From G036327475 sp036327475 (lineage in GTDB: Bacteria > Pseudomonadota > Gammaproteobacteria > Enterobacterales > Enterobacteriaceae), in the NCBI RefSeq assembly GCF_036327475.1, contig NZ_CP132913.1, forward strand, positions 992,001-1,056,000: 64,000 nucleotides of DNA, given 5' to 3'. The position numbers and the translations under genes were made by a program. This document shows positions 42,860-56,777 of the stretch, piece by piece. How positions within the stretch are numbered: position 1 is the stretch's first letter; each line of letters starts with the position of its first letter. Under the pieces are notes generated by a model. It did no database searches, was not told where the DNA came from, and worked only from the letters and a program-made list of their open reading frames with translations.

Positions 42860-43455
42860 CCTATGGCGGCGGGGAAAGTCCGCTTCATCCGCCCCTACTG
42901 CCATCGCTGAAAGGCCGTGTTGTTCGATGCCATCGCATCCGCCCATCGCGTCGGCTATGACAGGGGGTAGCCGCGTATGCAAAGTTGCACCCAATGCAGG
43001 GCTAACTCAGCCCTACCCGATGCCGGTGGAAATAAACAGCGGATTACAGCGTGATTTTCTGCGCCACACCCAGGCCAGTTGCCCGCCTTTGTTCATCAGC
43101 GACTCCAGCGCCTCCTGCTCTTCCACCAGCGGCGAGAATTGACCGCATAAGCGTCGCTTAGCCACGCTGATGGCTGGATATCTACCAACAGGCCGAAAGG
43201 CTCGCTACGCCAAAACGCCGCCGAAATGTCGTGACCGTCCACCAGCAATGAATCGGGACCGTATCCAAGCTGGTCTCATATCACCAATAGTGCCGGATAT
43301 TCGCGAAACGACAAAAGTCTGGAATAATAGGGTATTGTCGTGGCGACAGCGACGCCTGATATTCCAAGGGCTCAAAGCCGACATCGACGCCGGCGATAAG
43401 TGCAGACGAGGTAAAGGTGAAATCGTCGTGGCGTATAATTTTCCCGCTGTTGTTA
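42860..43455 (-). pseudogene. nfi: Endonuclease V, pseudogene
   Basis: Pieces in order: LIAGVDVGFEPLEYQ (with a deletion removing about 20 residues), SFREYPALL, LLVDGHDIS, FGLLVDI, VAKRRLCGQFSPLVEEQEAL and QLAWVWRRKSRCNPLFISTG, then ADAM near the end. These match E. coli Nfi, which nicks DNA at deoxyinosine. Several stops and frame changes inactivate it. Confidence 0.92.
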
Positions 43456-43489
43456 TCTGTTCGGCGTGCAGCGCTGCGTATCCGTACGT

Positions 43490-44347
43490 CTATGTCCTAA
43501 TAACAGGGCTGCGAGACAGCCGGTGTACTGCCTCAACGAAATAGCCCGCGTGCGCCGGCGACACATCCTGATAAATGCCGTGCCAAAGATTGAAGATATG
43601 CCCCTCGCCCGTGGCGAAATCCTCCAGTATAGAGGCCACTTCGCGCTCGATTCGCGCCTGGGAGCCATAGAGCACCGACGGGTCCATATCCCTGTGATGT
43701 CACCTTGTCACCAACCCGGCAGCGAGCGCCCGCGATATCGGTGCTCCAGTCAAGGCCGAACGCATCGCAACCTCTGGCGGTCATCGTTTCTAGCCATTGG
43801 CCGCTGCCTTTGGTGAGTAGCGTTACCGGCACCCGGAGACCCTCATGTTTACACTGGAGGCCGTCAACAATTTCGTGCATAAGTACAGGGAAAATTCTCG
43901 ATAATCCGCGTTGGCCAACGTGCCGCCCCACCGCCTGGGTGCCTGCGCAGATTTGGCCGGTTCAGGTACAACACCGCCAGTTTGTCCAGCAGCAAAGACA
44001 GCGTTTCCAGCTCGACGTACAGCATCCTTTTAATTTTGGTGAAGACCTTGGAGCTGCAGCTTTCCGCCATATTTGCGTGGCCAGGCACCGTGGCTGCCAG
44101 AGAAACCGATTAACGGTACCGCTCATCTAGACCTCCCGAATGATGTGCACCGCGTTCATCACATAGCCAAGCCCTGCTCTGGATCAGGGATTGGCAGGTG
44201 TCTACGTCGCGGTGGCTTTATATGGGGCGCGTAAAGCGCGGCCCTTCGCCCTGCTCAAACCGCAGGCCTAGTCCCATGGCATCATGGGCTGTGAGAATAT
44301 CAGAAAACAGGATGGCGGCGTCCGGCGGGTAGCAGCGCAGCGGTTGC
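43490..44347 (-). pseudogene. hemE: Uroporphyrinogen decarboxylase, pseudogene
   Basis: Begins abruptly at LQPLRCYPPDAAILFSDILT (about residue 62 of E. coli HemE) and continues AHDAMGLGLRFEQGEGPRFT. Further pieces are LRVPVTLLTKGSGQWLETMT, GCDAFGLDWSTDIAGARCRV, MDPSVLYGSQARIEREVASI and GHIFNLWHGIYQDVSPAHAG, up to the natural C terminus. The first 60 or so residues, with the substrate-binding RQAGRY motif, are deleted so that hemE is fused to the end of nudC. Frameshifts and stops follow. HemE decarboxylates uroporphyrinogen III on the path to haem. Confidence 0.95.
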
Positions 44348-45033
44348 AAGCGTCACCGATCCCGGGCGGCGGCTGGTAGCGCGTCGTAACGATACCGGCC
44401 GGCGTTGAGAAGCTCATGCGGATCATGCTGGATGTCGCCCCGGTCATAATCGGCTAAACGCCATCATCAGTGAATGGGAAACGGCCAGGGCTAGAAAGGG
44501 TCACATAACACACATTTTTGCACCTGTGTTTCCTCCATCACTTCACGCGCACCTGTGTTTCCTCCATCACTTCACGCGCGACGCATTACTCCAGCATTTC
44601 GTCCACTTCAACAAGGTCGGCCAACACGGTATAGATTTCTCCGCGATGGCGGCTGTGGCGCGCCAGAAAAATCTAGTCATCGCGGCGGAGGGTCACGTAA
44701 TGCAAGGGGCGATTTGACGCCCGCGCGGATTACGGGTAATAACGTTCGTGGCAATGGTCGTGCAGGCACATTCCATTTTGCTCAAGCGCACCTGGTGGCC
44801 GTAATAACCGCAATGACGATATGAACGGAAAACCCCGAAAGTTGCACGCCAAGCCAGACCAGTTAGAACAAATCTCCCTCGCCCATTCGCCGATGGGTAG
44901 CGCCAGCATGCCGATCAGTCCTTATCCATCGCGCTGCCGAAAGGCAGTTCCACCTGCGGCAGCCAAAATTTGGCCTCCTGGCTGACCACCCACTAGTCCC
45001 GTTCATGCCTGCTAAGTTCGTGTGCCATTTTAG
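44348..45033 (-). pseudogene. nudC: NAD-capped RNA hydrolase NudC, pseudogene
   Basis: The minus strand reads RD, stop, WVVSQEAKFWLPQVELPFGS at the start (E. coli [20 protein letters not shown]), then zinc-finger-like and Nudix relics (ERYYP, IAPCI, HRGEIYTVLADLVEVDEMLE) and near the end DYDRGDIQHDPHELLNAGRY, RYDALP, which match the E. coli C-terminal [21 protein letters not shown] area. A 29-bp tandem duplication falls within the Nudix box. The 3' end is fused by deletion to hemE. Confidence 0.9.
44521..44578. repeat. 29-bp perfect tandem duplication
   Basis: The unit running from 44521 to 44549 (CACCTGTGTTTCCTCCATCA plus nine more bases) is repeated exactly at 44550-44578. It lies in the nudC relic, where it duplicates the codons for the REVMEET part of the Nudix motif. 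Confidence 0.95.
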
Positions 45034-45083
45034 TTGTACTACCTCTTATTTTACAACAAGCTAGCAAGCCTTAACGTTTTTTT

Positions 45084-45109
45084 TATTTATCCGTTATATT
45101 TATCCGTTA
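45084..45109. repeat. 13-bp tandem duplication
   Basis: TATTTATCCGTTA occurs twice in direct succession in the spacer between the nudC and rsd relics. Confidence 0.9.
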
Positions 45110-45119
45110 TATTTTATCA

Positions 45120-45560
45120 CCTTGAAGTCAATCATGCGAAATGCGTTACTGGCAATAATGAATTTATTGATTAATGGTCATAAGCCCGCAAGGGACTTTT
45201 GGTGGCGTACTACTAGTGGCGTGCTACTATTTGATCGGCTTAAATCCCAAACAAAGAAAAGCATGCTCCCATGGACGAAGAAAGCGCTAAACGCCTTTTG
45301 CCATCAATTGGTGGATTATCTTTCCGCCGGTCATTTCACGTTTACGATCGTATCGTGCCGGAGGGGATACGACGTCCACGCTGCTTTGCAGCGCTCTACA
45401 GGAAAACATGTAACGGATCACGGCGCGCTGACGACAATCATTCTGAAAGCGCCATTGTCCATGACAGCTTCTGGCGTTTTAGGAAGCGTCAGGCGTGGGT
45501 GAAGCGTTGTCGGTACAGTGTGAAGGCCGCATCGGCCCTCCCTTTGTTCACGCTATTGTT
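45120..45560 (+). pseudogene. rsd: Anti-sigma-70 factor Rsd, pseudogene
   Basis: Plus-strand pieces match E. coli Rsd: VRNALLAI, NGHKPARD, KALNAFCHQLVDYLSAGHFT (E. coli EKALDDFCQSLVDYLSAGHFS), then HVYDRIVPEG in a shifted frame and GEALSVQCEGRIG near the end. Rsd sequesters sigma-70 in stationary phase. Several frameshifts and stops. The thi operon that separates rsd from rpoC in E. coli is missing; only about 75 bp lie between the two here. Confidence 0.88.
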
Positions 45561-45635
45561 CCTGCTTTGAGGGGCGCGGCCGTTCTTCTTCCGAGCGGTT
45601 TTGCTTTTGTCAGCGATGAGGGACAATGCTGGCAA

Positions 45636-48600
45636 TCAGTCGTCGTTGCCGCCCAGACCCGTGTTCAGCAGTTCAGCCAGGTTGGCAGAAGCTTCATCGG
45701 CGGTAAGCTGCGGTGCGGCAGGCGCTTCACCTTGATGACGATGACTGGCGCGTTCCTGATGATAAGCATAACCGGTACCGGCCGGGATTAACCGTCCGAC
45801 GATGACGTTTTCCTTCAGGCCACGTAGTTCATCGCGCTTACCGGCAACAGCGGCTTCGGTCAGCACGCGCGTGGTTTCCTGGAACGACGCCGCGGAGATA
45901 AACGACTCCGTAGCCAGCGAGGCTTTGGTGATACCCAGCAGATCGCGCATGTAGGTCATTTCCATCTTACCATCGTTTTCCAACTGGCGATTGGCGATCT
46001 TGATGCGCGAATATTCCGCCTGTTCACCTTCCAGGAACTCAGAGTTGCCGCTGCTGGCGATCGTCGCTTTACGCAACATTTGGCGAACGATAACTTCGAT
46101 GTGTTTATCATTGATCTTCACTCCCTGCAGACGGTAGACGTCCTGGACTTCGTTGACGATATAGCGGGTTACTGCATGCACGCCTCGCAGACGCAGAATG
46201 TCGTGCGGCGATTCCGGACCGTCGGAAATCACATCGCCGCGCTCTACGCGTTCACCTTCAAAGACGTTGAGCTGACGCCATTTCGGGATCATCTCTTCAT
46301 AAGCGTTACTGCCATCCACCGGCGAGATAACCAGGCGACGTTTGCCTTTGGTTTCTTTACCAAAGGAAACGATACCGCTGATCTCGGCCAGGATCGCCGG
46401 CTCTTTCGGACGACGAGCTTCAAACAGATCGGCAACACGCGGCAAACCACCGGTAATATCCTTGGTCCCGCCGGTTTCCTGCGGCAGGCGCGCCAGCGTA
46501 TCACCGCCGGTAATTTTAGCGCCGTCTTCCAACTGCACAATCGTCTTACCCGGCAGGAAGTATTGCGCCGGCATGTCGGTACCAGGAAGCAGCATATCAT
46601 TACCGTTGGCATCCACAATGCGCAGCGCCGGACGCAGATCTTTACCGCCGCCGGTACGTTCGGCGGTATCCAATACTACGATAGAGGACAAGCCGGTTAG
46701 TTCGTCTGTCTGGCGGGTGATAGTCTGGCCGTCGATCATATCGGTGAAGCGGACGAAACCGTCGACTTCGGTGATAACCGGCATGGTATGCGGATCCCAG
46801 TTGGCAACGGTTTCGCCGCTCATGGTTTCCGCGCCATCACCTTTGGCCATCACGGCGCCATAAGGCACTTTGTAGCTTTCTTTGGTGCGGCCGAATTCAT
46901 CAATCAGCTTCAGCTCGGTATTACGCGAAGTAATCACTAGTTTACCACTGCCGTTAACCACGAACTTGGCGTTGCTGAGACGGACGGTCCCTTTGTTCTT
47001 CACCTGAATGCTGGATTCCGCAGCGGCGCGGGACGCGGCCCCACCGATATGGAATGTGCGCATGGTAAGCTGGGTACCGGGTTCGCCGATGGATTGTGCG
47101 GCGATAACGCCGATGGCTTCGCCCTTGTTAACCAGATACCCACGCGCCAAATCGCGGCCGTAGCAGTTGGCACACACGCCGAAATCTGTGTCGCAGGTCA
47201 CGACCGAACGTACCTTGACGCTGTCCACGGAGTTTTCTTCCAGCACATCACACCACTGCTCGTTCAATAGGGTGTTACGCTCAACCAGAATATCCATGGT
47301 GCCTGGCTTCAGAACATGTTCCGCCGTGACGCGGCCAAGCACGCGTTCGCGCAGGGGCTCTTTCACGTCGCCGCCTTCGATTACCGGCGTCATTACGATA
47401 CCGGCGAAGGTGCCGCAGTCATCCTCGGTTACCACCAGATCCTGCGCCACGTCGACCAAGCGACGGGTCAGGTAGCCGGAGTTCGCGGTTTTCAGTGCGG
47501 TATCCGCCAAGCCTTTACGCGCGCCGTGGGTGGAGATGAAGTACTGGAGTACGTTTAAACCTTCACGAAAGTTCGCGGTAATCGGTGTCTCAATGATAGA
47601 GCCGTCGGGCTTGGCCATTAGACCACGCATACCGGCCAGCTGACGAATCTGCGCCGCCGAACCACGGGCGCCGGAGTCGGCCATCATAAAGATACTGTTA
47701 AACGATACCTGACGTTCTTCCTCGCCGTCGCAGTTAATCACTGTTTCGGTGGACAGGTTGTCCATCATCGCCTTGGCAACGCGCTCATTGGCTGCGGTCC
47801 AGATATCGATAACTTTATTATAGCGTTCGCCAGCAGTCACCAGACCCGACTGGAACTGTTCTTGGATTTCGGCGACTTCCGCTTCGGCTTCATCGATGAT
47901 TTCGGCCTTCTTTGCGGGGATCACCATGTCGTCGATACCGACAGATGAGCCGGAACGGGCAGCGTAGGCGAAACCGGTGTACATGATTTGGTCGGCAAAA
48001 ATGACGGTCGGCTTCAGACCTAGCACACGATAGCAGGTATTAAGCATCTTGGAGATGGCTTTTTTACCTAACGCCTGGTTCACTAGCGAGAATGGCAGCC
48101 CTTTTGGCACGATCATCCACAGGATGGCGCGGCCGACGGTAGTGTCCACCAGGCGGGTGCTCTCCACCCACTCGCCGTTGTCACGTTTCTCATGCTCGGT
48201 GATACGCACCTTAACGCGCGCATGCAGCTCGGCCACACCGGCGCGATAGATGCGTTCCGCTTCTTTCGGCCCGGTCAGCGCCATGCCTTCGCCTTTGCCG
48301 TTGACGCGATCGCGGGTCATGTAGTACAGACCCAGCACCACGTCCTGCGATGGCACGATAATCGGCTCGCCGTTAGCAGGCGACAGGATGTTGTTAGTAG
48401 ACATCATCAACGCGCGCGCTTCCAGCTGGGCTTCCAGCGTCAGCGGCACGTGTACCGCCATCTGGTCGCCGTCGAAGTCGGCGTTGTATGCCGCACATAC
48501 TAGCGGGTGCAACTGAATGGCTTTACCTTCAATCAGCACCGGCTCAAACGCCTGGATGCCCAGACGGTGTAGCGTCGGCGCACGGTTCAGCATGACAGGG

Positions 48601-49856
48601 TGCTCGCGGATGGCTTCGTCCAGGATATCCCAGACCACGGCTTCTTCGCGCTCCACCATTTTCTTGGCGGCTTTGATCGTTGTGGCGAGTCCGCGCAGTT
48701 CCAGCTTGCCGTAAATGAACGGCTTAAACAGCTCCAGCGCCATTTTTTTCGGTAGACCGCACTGATGCAGATGCAGGTACGGACCGACGGTAATAACCGA
48801 ACGGCCGGAATAGTCGACGCGTTTACCCAGAAGGTTCTGGCGGAATCGGCCTTGCTTACCTTTAATCATGTCGGCCAGCGATTTCAGCGGACGCTTATTG
48901 GAGCCGGTAATGGCGCGGCCGCGACGGCCGTTATCCAGTAGCGCATCGACCGCTTCTTGCAACATACGCTTTTCGTTACGCACGATGATATCCGGCGCAG
49001 CCAGATCCAGCAGGCGCTTCAAGCGGTTATTACGGTTGATCACCCGGCGATACAGATCGTTCAGATCCGACGTTGCAAAGCGGCCGCCGTCCAGCGGGAC
49101 CAGAGGGCGCAGATCCGGTGGCAGCACCGGCAGCACGGTCAGGATCATCCACTCCGGTTTGTTGCCGGATTGCACGAAAGCTTCCAGCAGCTTGATACGC
49201 TTGGTCAGCTTTTTGCGCTTGGTTTCAGAGTGAGTTTCTTCCAGCTCCTCGTGTAACCGCTTGCATTCCTGCTCCAGATTCATATTTTTCAGTAGGGCCT
49301 GGATCGCTTCAGCGCCCATTTTGGCGTCAAATTCGTCACCGAACTCTTCCAGCGCGTCTAGATACTGCTCTTCGGTCAGGATCTGACAGCGCTCAAGGTT
49401 GGTCATACCGCCTTCAACTACGACATAGGATTCAAAATACAACACGCGCTCGATATCGCGCAGCGGCATGTCCAGCAGCAGGCCTATACGGGACGGCAGC
49501 GATTTTAAAAACCAAATGTGGGCGGTAGGCGAAGCCAGCTCAATATGGCCCATGCGCTCACGACGCACCTTGGTCTGGGTTACTTCAACGCCGCACTTCT
49601 CGCAGATGACCCCGCGATGTTTCAAACGCTTGTACTTACCGCACAGACATTCATAGTCTTTTACCGGTCCGAAAATACGTGCGCAGAACAGGCCGTCGCG
49701 CTCCGGTTTGAAGGTACGGTAGTTAATGGTTTCCGGCTTCTTCACTTCACCGAAAGACCAGGAACGAATCATGTCTGGCGAGGCCAGCGCAATTTTGATC
49801 GCATCAAACTCTTCGGTCTTAGTTTGCGCTTTCAGAAACTTAAGTAAATCTTTCAC
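45636..49856 (-). CDS. rpoC: RNA polymerase beta' subunit
   Basis: A 1,406-residue protein (E. coli 1,407). N-terminal zinc ribbon (CLCGKYKRLKHRGVICEKCG, from about residue 70), the catalytic NADFDGDQMAVH magnesium-binding motif near 458-464, the bridge-helix/trigger-loop region and a C-terminal zinc-binding cluster (CDTDFGVCANCYGRDLARGY) are all present. The lineage-specific insert (SI3) region near residues 940-1130 is intact. It is co-transcribed with rpoB, 90 bases upstream. No clear intrinsic terminator is visible after the stop. Confidence 0.98.
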   Translation of the reverse strand: MKDLLKFLKAQTKTEEFDAIKIALASPDMIRSWSFGEVKKPETINYRTFKPERDGLFCARIFGPVKDYECLCGKYKRLKHRGVICEKCGVEVTQTKVRRERMGHIELASPTAHIWFLKSLPSRIGLLLDMPLRDIERVLYFESYVVVEGGMTNLERCQILTEEQYLDALEEFGDEFDAKMGAEAIQALLKNMNLEQECKRLHEELEETHSETKRKKLTKRIKLLEAFVQSGNKPEWMILTVLPVLPPDLRPLVPLDGGRFATSDLNDLYRRVINRNNRLKRLLDLAAPDIIVRNEKRMLQEAVDALLDNGRRGRAITGSNKRPLKSLADMIKGKQGRFRQNLLGKRVDYSGRSVITVGPYLHLHQCGLPKKMALELFKPFIYGKLELRGLATTIKAAKKMVEREEAVVWDILDEAIREHPVMLNRAPTLHRLGIQAFEPVLIEGKAIQLHPLVCAAYNADFDGDQMAVHVPLTLEAQLEARALMMSTNNILSPANGEPIIVPSQDVVLGLYYMTRDRVNGKGEGMALTGPKEAERIYRAGVAELHARVKVRITEHEKRDNGEWVESTRLVDTTVGRAILWMIVPKGLPFSLVNQALGKKAISKMLNTCYRVLGLKPTVIFADQIMYTGFAYAARSGSSVGIDDMVIPAKKAEIIDEAEAEVAEIQEQFQSGLVTAGERYNKVIDIWTAANERVAKAMMDNLSTETVINCDGEEERQVSFNSIFMMADSGARGSAAQIRQLAGMRGLMAKPDGSIIETPITANFREGLNVLQYFISTHGARKGLADTALKTANSGYLTRRLVDVAQDLVVTEDDCGTFAGIVMTPVIEGGDVKEPLRERVLGRVTAEHVLKPGTMDILVERNTLLNEQWCDVLEENSVDSVKVRSVVTCDTDFGVCANCYGRDLARGYLVNKGEAIGVIAAQSIGEPGTQLTMRTFHIGGAASRAAAESSIQVKNKGTVRLSNAKFVVNGSGKLVITSRNTELKLIDEFGRTKESYKVPYGAVMAKGDGAETMSGETVANWDPHTMPVITEVDGFVRFTDMIDGQTITRQTDELTGLSSIVVLDTAERTGGGKDLRPALRIVDANGNDMLLPGTDMPAQYFLPGKTIVQLEDGAKITGGDTLARLPQETGGTKDITGGLPRVADLFEARRPKEPAILAEISGIVSFGKETKGKRRLVISPVDGSNAYEEMIPKWRQLNVFEGERVERGDVISDGPESPHDILRLRGVHAVTRYIVNEVQDVYRLQGVKINDKHIEVIVRQMLRKATIASSGNSEFLEGEQAEYSRIKIANRQLENDGKMEMTYMRDLLGITKASLATESFISAASFQETTRVLTEAAVAGKRDELRGLKENVIVGRLIPAGTGYAYHQERASHRHQGEAPAAPQLTADEASANLAELLNTGLGGNDD

Positions 49857-49946
49857 GGATTGGCTCCTGTCGGAGTTGGATCTGTTAGTCGCCTGAAACG
49901 CTCAGGTGCCTTTATTACCAGCACGAATCGTACTCTGGCAGAAAAA

Positions 49947-53978
<4,032 letters not shown>

Positions 53979-54299
53979 AGGGTTCCTCAGCTCGCTGATA
54001 AGTCGACCCACACTGTCCGCCCTACTAGAGCAGTACATGAAACACCATTTACGCGTTCGGAGATTTGCTATTCTTTCCGTAACACCTGTTCCTATCACTC
54101 TTGGTTATTTCGCTGCACTTTGCTAAACCAGGGGGCTCGGCAGGCGATGCAGTATATTAAGTCGTCGATAGAAAAAATATTGTAGTTAATCAGTAGCTAA
54201 ATGATGTAAAACGCTACTGATCCTTACAGCGCAAAAAGGCTGGTGACCCAAAAGCCACCAGCCATCAGCCTAAATCAGGCTGCAACCTAGAAGGTTAAC
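53979..54299 (-). promoter_or_regulatory. rplL-rpoB intergenic region
   Basis: About 320 bases, the same size as in E. coli, where it carries the rpoB attenuator and an RNase III cleavage site. It has no gene. The attenuator is listed separately; the part nearer rpoB is AT-rich. Confidence 0.75.
54233..54263 (-). terminator. Attenuator between rplL and rpoB
   Basis: On the minus strand GGCTGGTGGC, a short TTTTGG loop and GTCACCAGCC form a 9-10 bp hairpin followed by TTTTT. A smaller hairpin CAGCCTGATTTAGGCTG precedes it. Both closely match the E. coli structure that terminates most transcripts before rpoB. Confidence 0.88.
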
Positions 54300-54668
54300 T
54301 TATTTAACCTCAACAGAAGCACCCGCTTCTTCCAGGGCTTTTTTCAGTGCGTCAGCATCATCTTTAGTCATACCTTCTTTCAGGGTGACAGGTGCGGATT
54401 CAACCAGGTCTTTGGCTTCTTTCAAACCCAGACCGGTAGCGCCACGCACGGCTTTGATGACGGCAACTTTGTTCGTGCCGATTACGCTCAGCACAACGTC
54501 AAACTCGGTTTTTTCTTCAACGGCTTCAGCCGGGCGGCCAACAGCAACGGCAACAGCGGCAGCGGCAGAAACACCGAACCTTTCTTCCATCATGGAGATC
54601 AGTTCAACCACGCCCATGACGGACATTTCGGCAACCGCGTCCAGAATTTGTTCTTTACTGATAGACAT
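54300..54668 (-). CDS. rplL: Ribosomal protein L7/L12
   Basis: A 122-residue protein (E. coli 121) with the N-terminal dimerisation domain (SISKEQILDAVAEMSVM), the Ala/Val-rich hinge (AAAAVAVAVG) and the factor-binding C-terminal domain (GATGLGLKEAKDLVESAP). It forms the flexible ribosomal stalk with L10, encoded just upstream. Confidence 0.97.
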   Translation of the reverse strand: MSISKEQILDAVAEMSVMGVVELISMMEERFGVSAAAAVAVAVGRPAEAVEEKTEFDVVLSVIGTNKVAVIKAVRGATGLGLKEAKDLVESAPVTLKEGMTKDDADALKKALEEAGASVEVK

Positions 54669-54730
54669 AATAAGTGTTCCTAAAATTCAGCAAGCATACG
54701 TTTGCAATCGCTTCAGAACAGGGTCAGCAC

Positions 54731-55228
54731 CTATGCCGCTTCTTTCTGATCACGCAACGCGGCCAGCGTGCGAACCAATTTGCCTGCAGAGGCTTCTTTC
54801 ATGGCTGACATCAGGCAGGCAATTGCTTCTTCGTAGGTTGGCAGCGTTGCCAGGCGATCGATCTGCGACGCCAGGATAATTTCGCCTTCAAAGGCTGCGG
54901 CTTTGACTTCAAAATTGACATGATCTTTGGCAAAATCCTTGAACAAACGAGCGGCTGCGCCCGGGTGTTCTTTAGAAAATGCAATCAGGGTCGGACCAAC
55001 AAACGCGTCTTTCAGGCACTCAAAAGGCGTGCCTTCAACGACGCGGCGCATCAGCGTGTTGCGAATAACGAGCATGTAAACACCGGCTTCACGACCTGCT
55101 TTACGCAGCTCAGTCATCTTATCTACCGTTATGCCGCGAAAATCCGCGACAACGGCAGATAGCGCGCCTTTGGCTACTTCGCTGACCTCAGCAACAATCG
55201 ATTGTTTGTCTTGAAGATTTAATGCCAT
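54731..55228 (-). CDS. rplJ: Ribosomal protein L10
   Basis: A 165-residue protein matching E. coli L10 throughout; it starts MALNLQDKQSIVAEVSEVAK and ends LVRTLAALRDQKEAA. Two adjacent ATGs occur; the second (55228) gives the family N terminus. The L10-(L12)4 complex represses its own mRNA by binding the leader upstream. Confidence 0.97.
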   Translation of the reverse strand: MALNLQDKQSIVAEVSEVAKGALSAVVADFRGITVDKMTELRKAGREAGVYMLVIRNTLMRRVVEGTPFECLKDAFVGPTLIAFSKEHPGAAARLFKDFAKDHVNFEVKAAAFEGEIILASQIDRLATLPTYEEAIACLMSAMKEASAGKLVRTLAALRDQKEAA

Positions 55229-55509
55229 CAACTCGTGCTCCTGGATTTAGCCCGGGAAAAATCCCTAGGACTCACTTCGCATACCGTAATGACGGTATGC
55301 GTTGACATGCGGTGAGCAGAATCCAGCAAACAAATATGTTATTCAGGCCCTGCCACCGTCTACGCAGGAAAATTGAGTGTTGTGACACGCCTGCGGTCTT
55401 AGATGGAGGTTTGGATAAAAACCTTGCACCTATGGTCAAAAAGAAACCATTCTGGCAAAACTTTAGGCACCAGATTCTAGACAAATCCAACGCTCGCGTA
55501 AAGCAATAA
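55229..55509 (-). promoter_or_regulatory. rplJ leader (L10 promoter and autoregulatory region)
   Basis: About 280 bases between rplA and rplJ, much longer than the other gaps in the cluster. In E. coli the corresponding interval carries the P(L10) promoter and the folded leader bound by L10. I infer the same here from position and length; an inverted pair GCATACCGTAATGACGGTAT near 55277-55296 is one possible stem. I did not resolve the full fold. Confidence 0.65.
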
Positions 55510-56214
55510 TTAAGCGGGCGCCACGGACAGGCCGCTTTGATCGATTACTATACCCGCACCCATGGTAGTAGACAAGCTGACTTTCTTGATATAAACGCCC
55601 TTGACCTGCGTCGGTTTGGCTTTTTTCAGCGCAACCAGCAAAGCTTCCAGGTTTTCTTTCAATTTATCAGACTCAAAGTCCACTTTACCGATGGTGGTGT
55701 GGATGATGCCGTTTTTGTCGTTGCGATAGCGCACCTGGCCGGCTTTGGCATTTTTAACCGCTTCAGCGACATTCTGAGTAACGGTGCCGACTTTCGGGTT
55801 CGGCATCAGGCCGCGCGGCCCGAGGATCTGGCCCAGCTGGCCGACAACGCGCACCGCGTCCGGAGAAGCGATAACCACGTTGCAGTTGAACTCGCCTTTT
55901 TTGATCTGGTCAGCCAGATCGTCCATGCCCACCAAATCCGCGCCGGCGGCTTTTGCTGCTTCGGCGTTGGCGCCCTGGGTGAACACGGCAACGCGAACGC
56001 TGCGGCCGGTGCCGTGCGGCAGCATGGCGGCACCGCGGACGTTCTGATCGGATTTACGAACATCAATGCCCAGATTAACGGCAACATCGATGCTTTCAAC
56101 AAACCTGGCGGTGGCCAGCTCTTTCAGCAGCGCTACAGCTTCACTGATATCATATTGTTTAATAGAATCAACTTTGTGGCGGATGACACGCATGCGCTTG
56201 GTCAATTTAGCCAT
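55510..56214 (-). CDS. rplA: Ribosomal protein L1
   Basis: A 234-residue protein (same as E. coli). Starts MAKLTKRMRVIRHKVDS and contains the L1 signature region around IKKGEFNCNVVIASPDAVRV, GPRGLMPNPKVGTVTQNVAE. It forms the L1 stalk and represses translation of the rplK-rplA mRNA. Three bases separate it from rplK. Confidence 0.97.
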   Translation of the reverse strand: MAKLTKRMRVIRHKVDSIKQYDISEAVALLKELATARFVESIDVAVNLGIDVRKSDQNVRGAAMLPHGTGRSVRVAVFTQGANAEAAKAAGADLVGMDDLADQIKKGEFNCNVVIASPDAVRVVGQLGQILGPRGLMPNPKVGTVTQNVAEAVKNAKAGQVRYRNDKNGIIHTTIGKVDFESDKLKENLEALLVALKKAKPTQVKGVYIKKVSLSTTMGAGIVIDQSGLSVAPA

Positions 56215-56217
56215 TTC

Positions 56218-56646
56218 TTAATCCTCTACCACTAGACCCATGGAACGCGCGGTACCCACAATGGAGCGGAACATCGCTTCCATATCGGCACCGGTCATAT
56301 CAGCCGCTTTTGTTTCCGCGATTCCACATATCTGAGCGATGGTTACTTTACCGACTTTTTCTTTATTCGGCTTACCGGAACCGGATTTAATACCCGCAGC
56401 CTTTTTCAGCAGCACGGCGGCCGGCGGCGTCTTGGTAATGAAAGTGAAAGAACGGTCGGAGTACACGGTGATAACAACCGGAATCGGCAACCCTTTTTCA
56501 ATACTTTCGGTTTTAGCATTGAAGGCTTTGCAGAATTCCATGATGTTAACGCCCTGCTGACCCAGCGCCGGACCTACCGGCGGACTCGGGTTTGCCATGC
56601 CCGCAGCAACCTGAAGTTTGACATAGGCTTGTACTTTCTTGGCCAT
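56218..56646 (-). CDS. rplK: Ribosomal protein L11
   Basis: A 142-residue protein. The open frame starts 12 codons upstream, but homology begins at MAKKVQAYVKLQVAAGMANP, preceded by a good ribosome-binding site (GAGGAAATCAAC). The N-terminal thiostrepton-site domain (PPVGPALGQQGVNIMEFCKA) and C-terminal RNA-binding domain are intact. It forms the GTPase-associated centre with L10 and L12. Confidence 0.97.
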   Translation of the reverse strand: MAKKVQAYVKLQVAAGMANPSPPVGPALGQQGVNIMEFCKAFNAKTESIEKGLPIPVVITVYSDRSFTFITKTPPAAVLLKKAAGIKSGSGKPNKEKVGKVTIAQICGIAETKAADMTGADMEAMFRSIVGTARSMGLVVED

Positions 56647-56777
56647 GTTGATTTCCTCTAATGAGAGTAAGACTTCCCGCAAATAAGCGTTTACGCGTTC
56701 AAGGGCACATAAAAACGAAAAGCGCGAAGTTTTAAAATTAATTTCGCGCTCCGAGAAAGCAAAATGCGTTAGGCAAC

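Noticed and set aside
55537..56235. 232-codon plus-strand frame opposite rplA
   Set aside because: Exactly antisense to an intact ribosomal protein gene; composition is a mirror of it.
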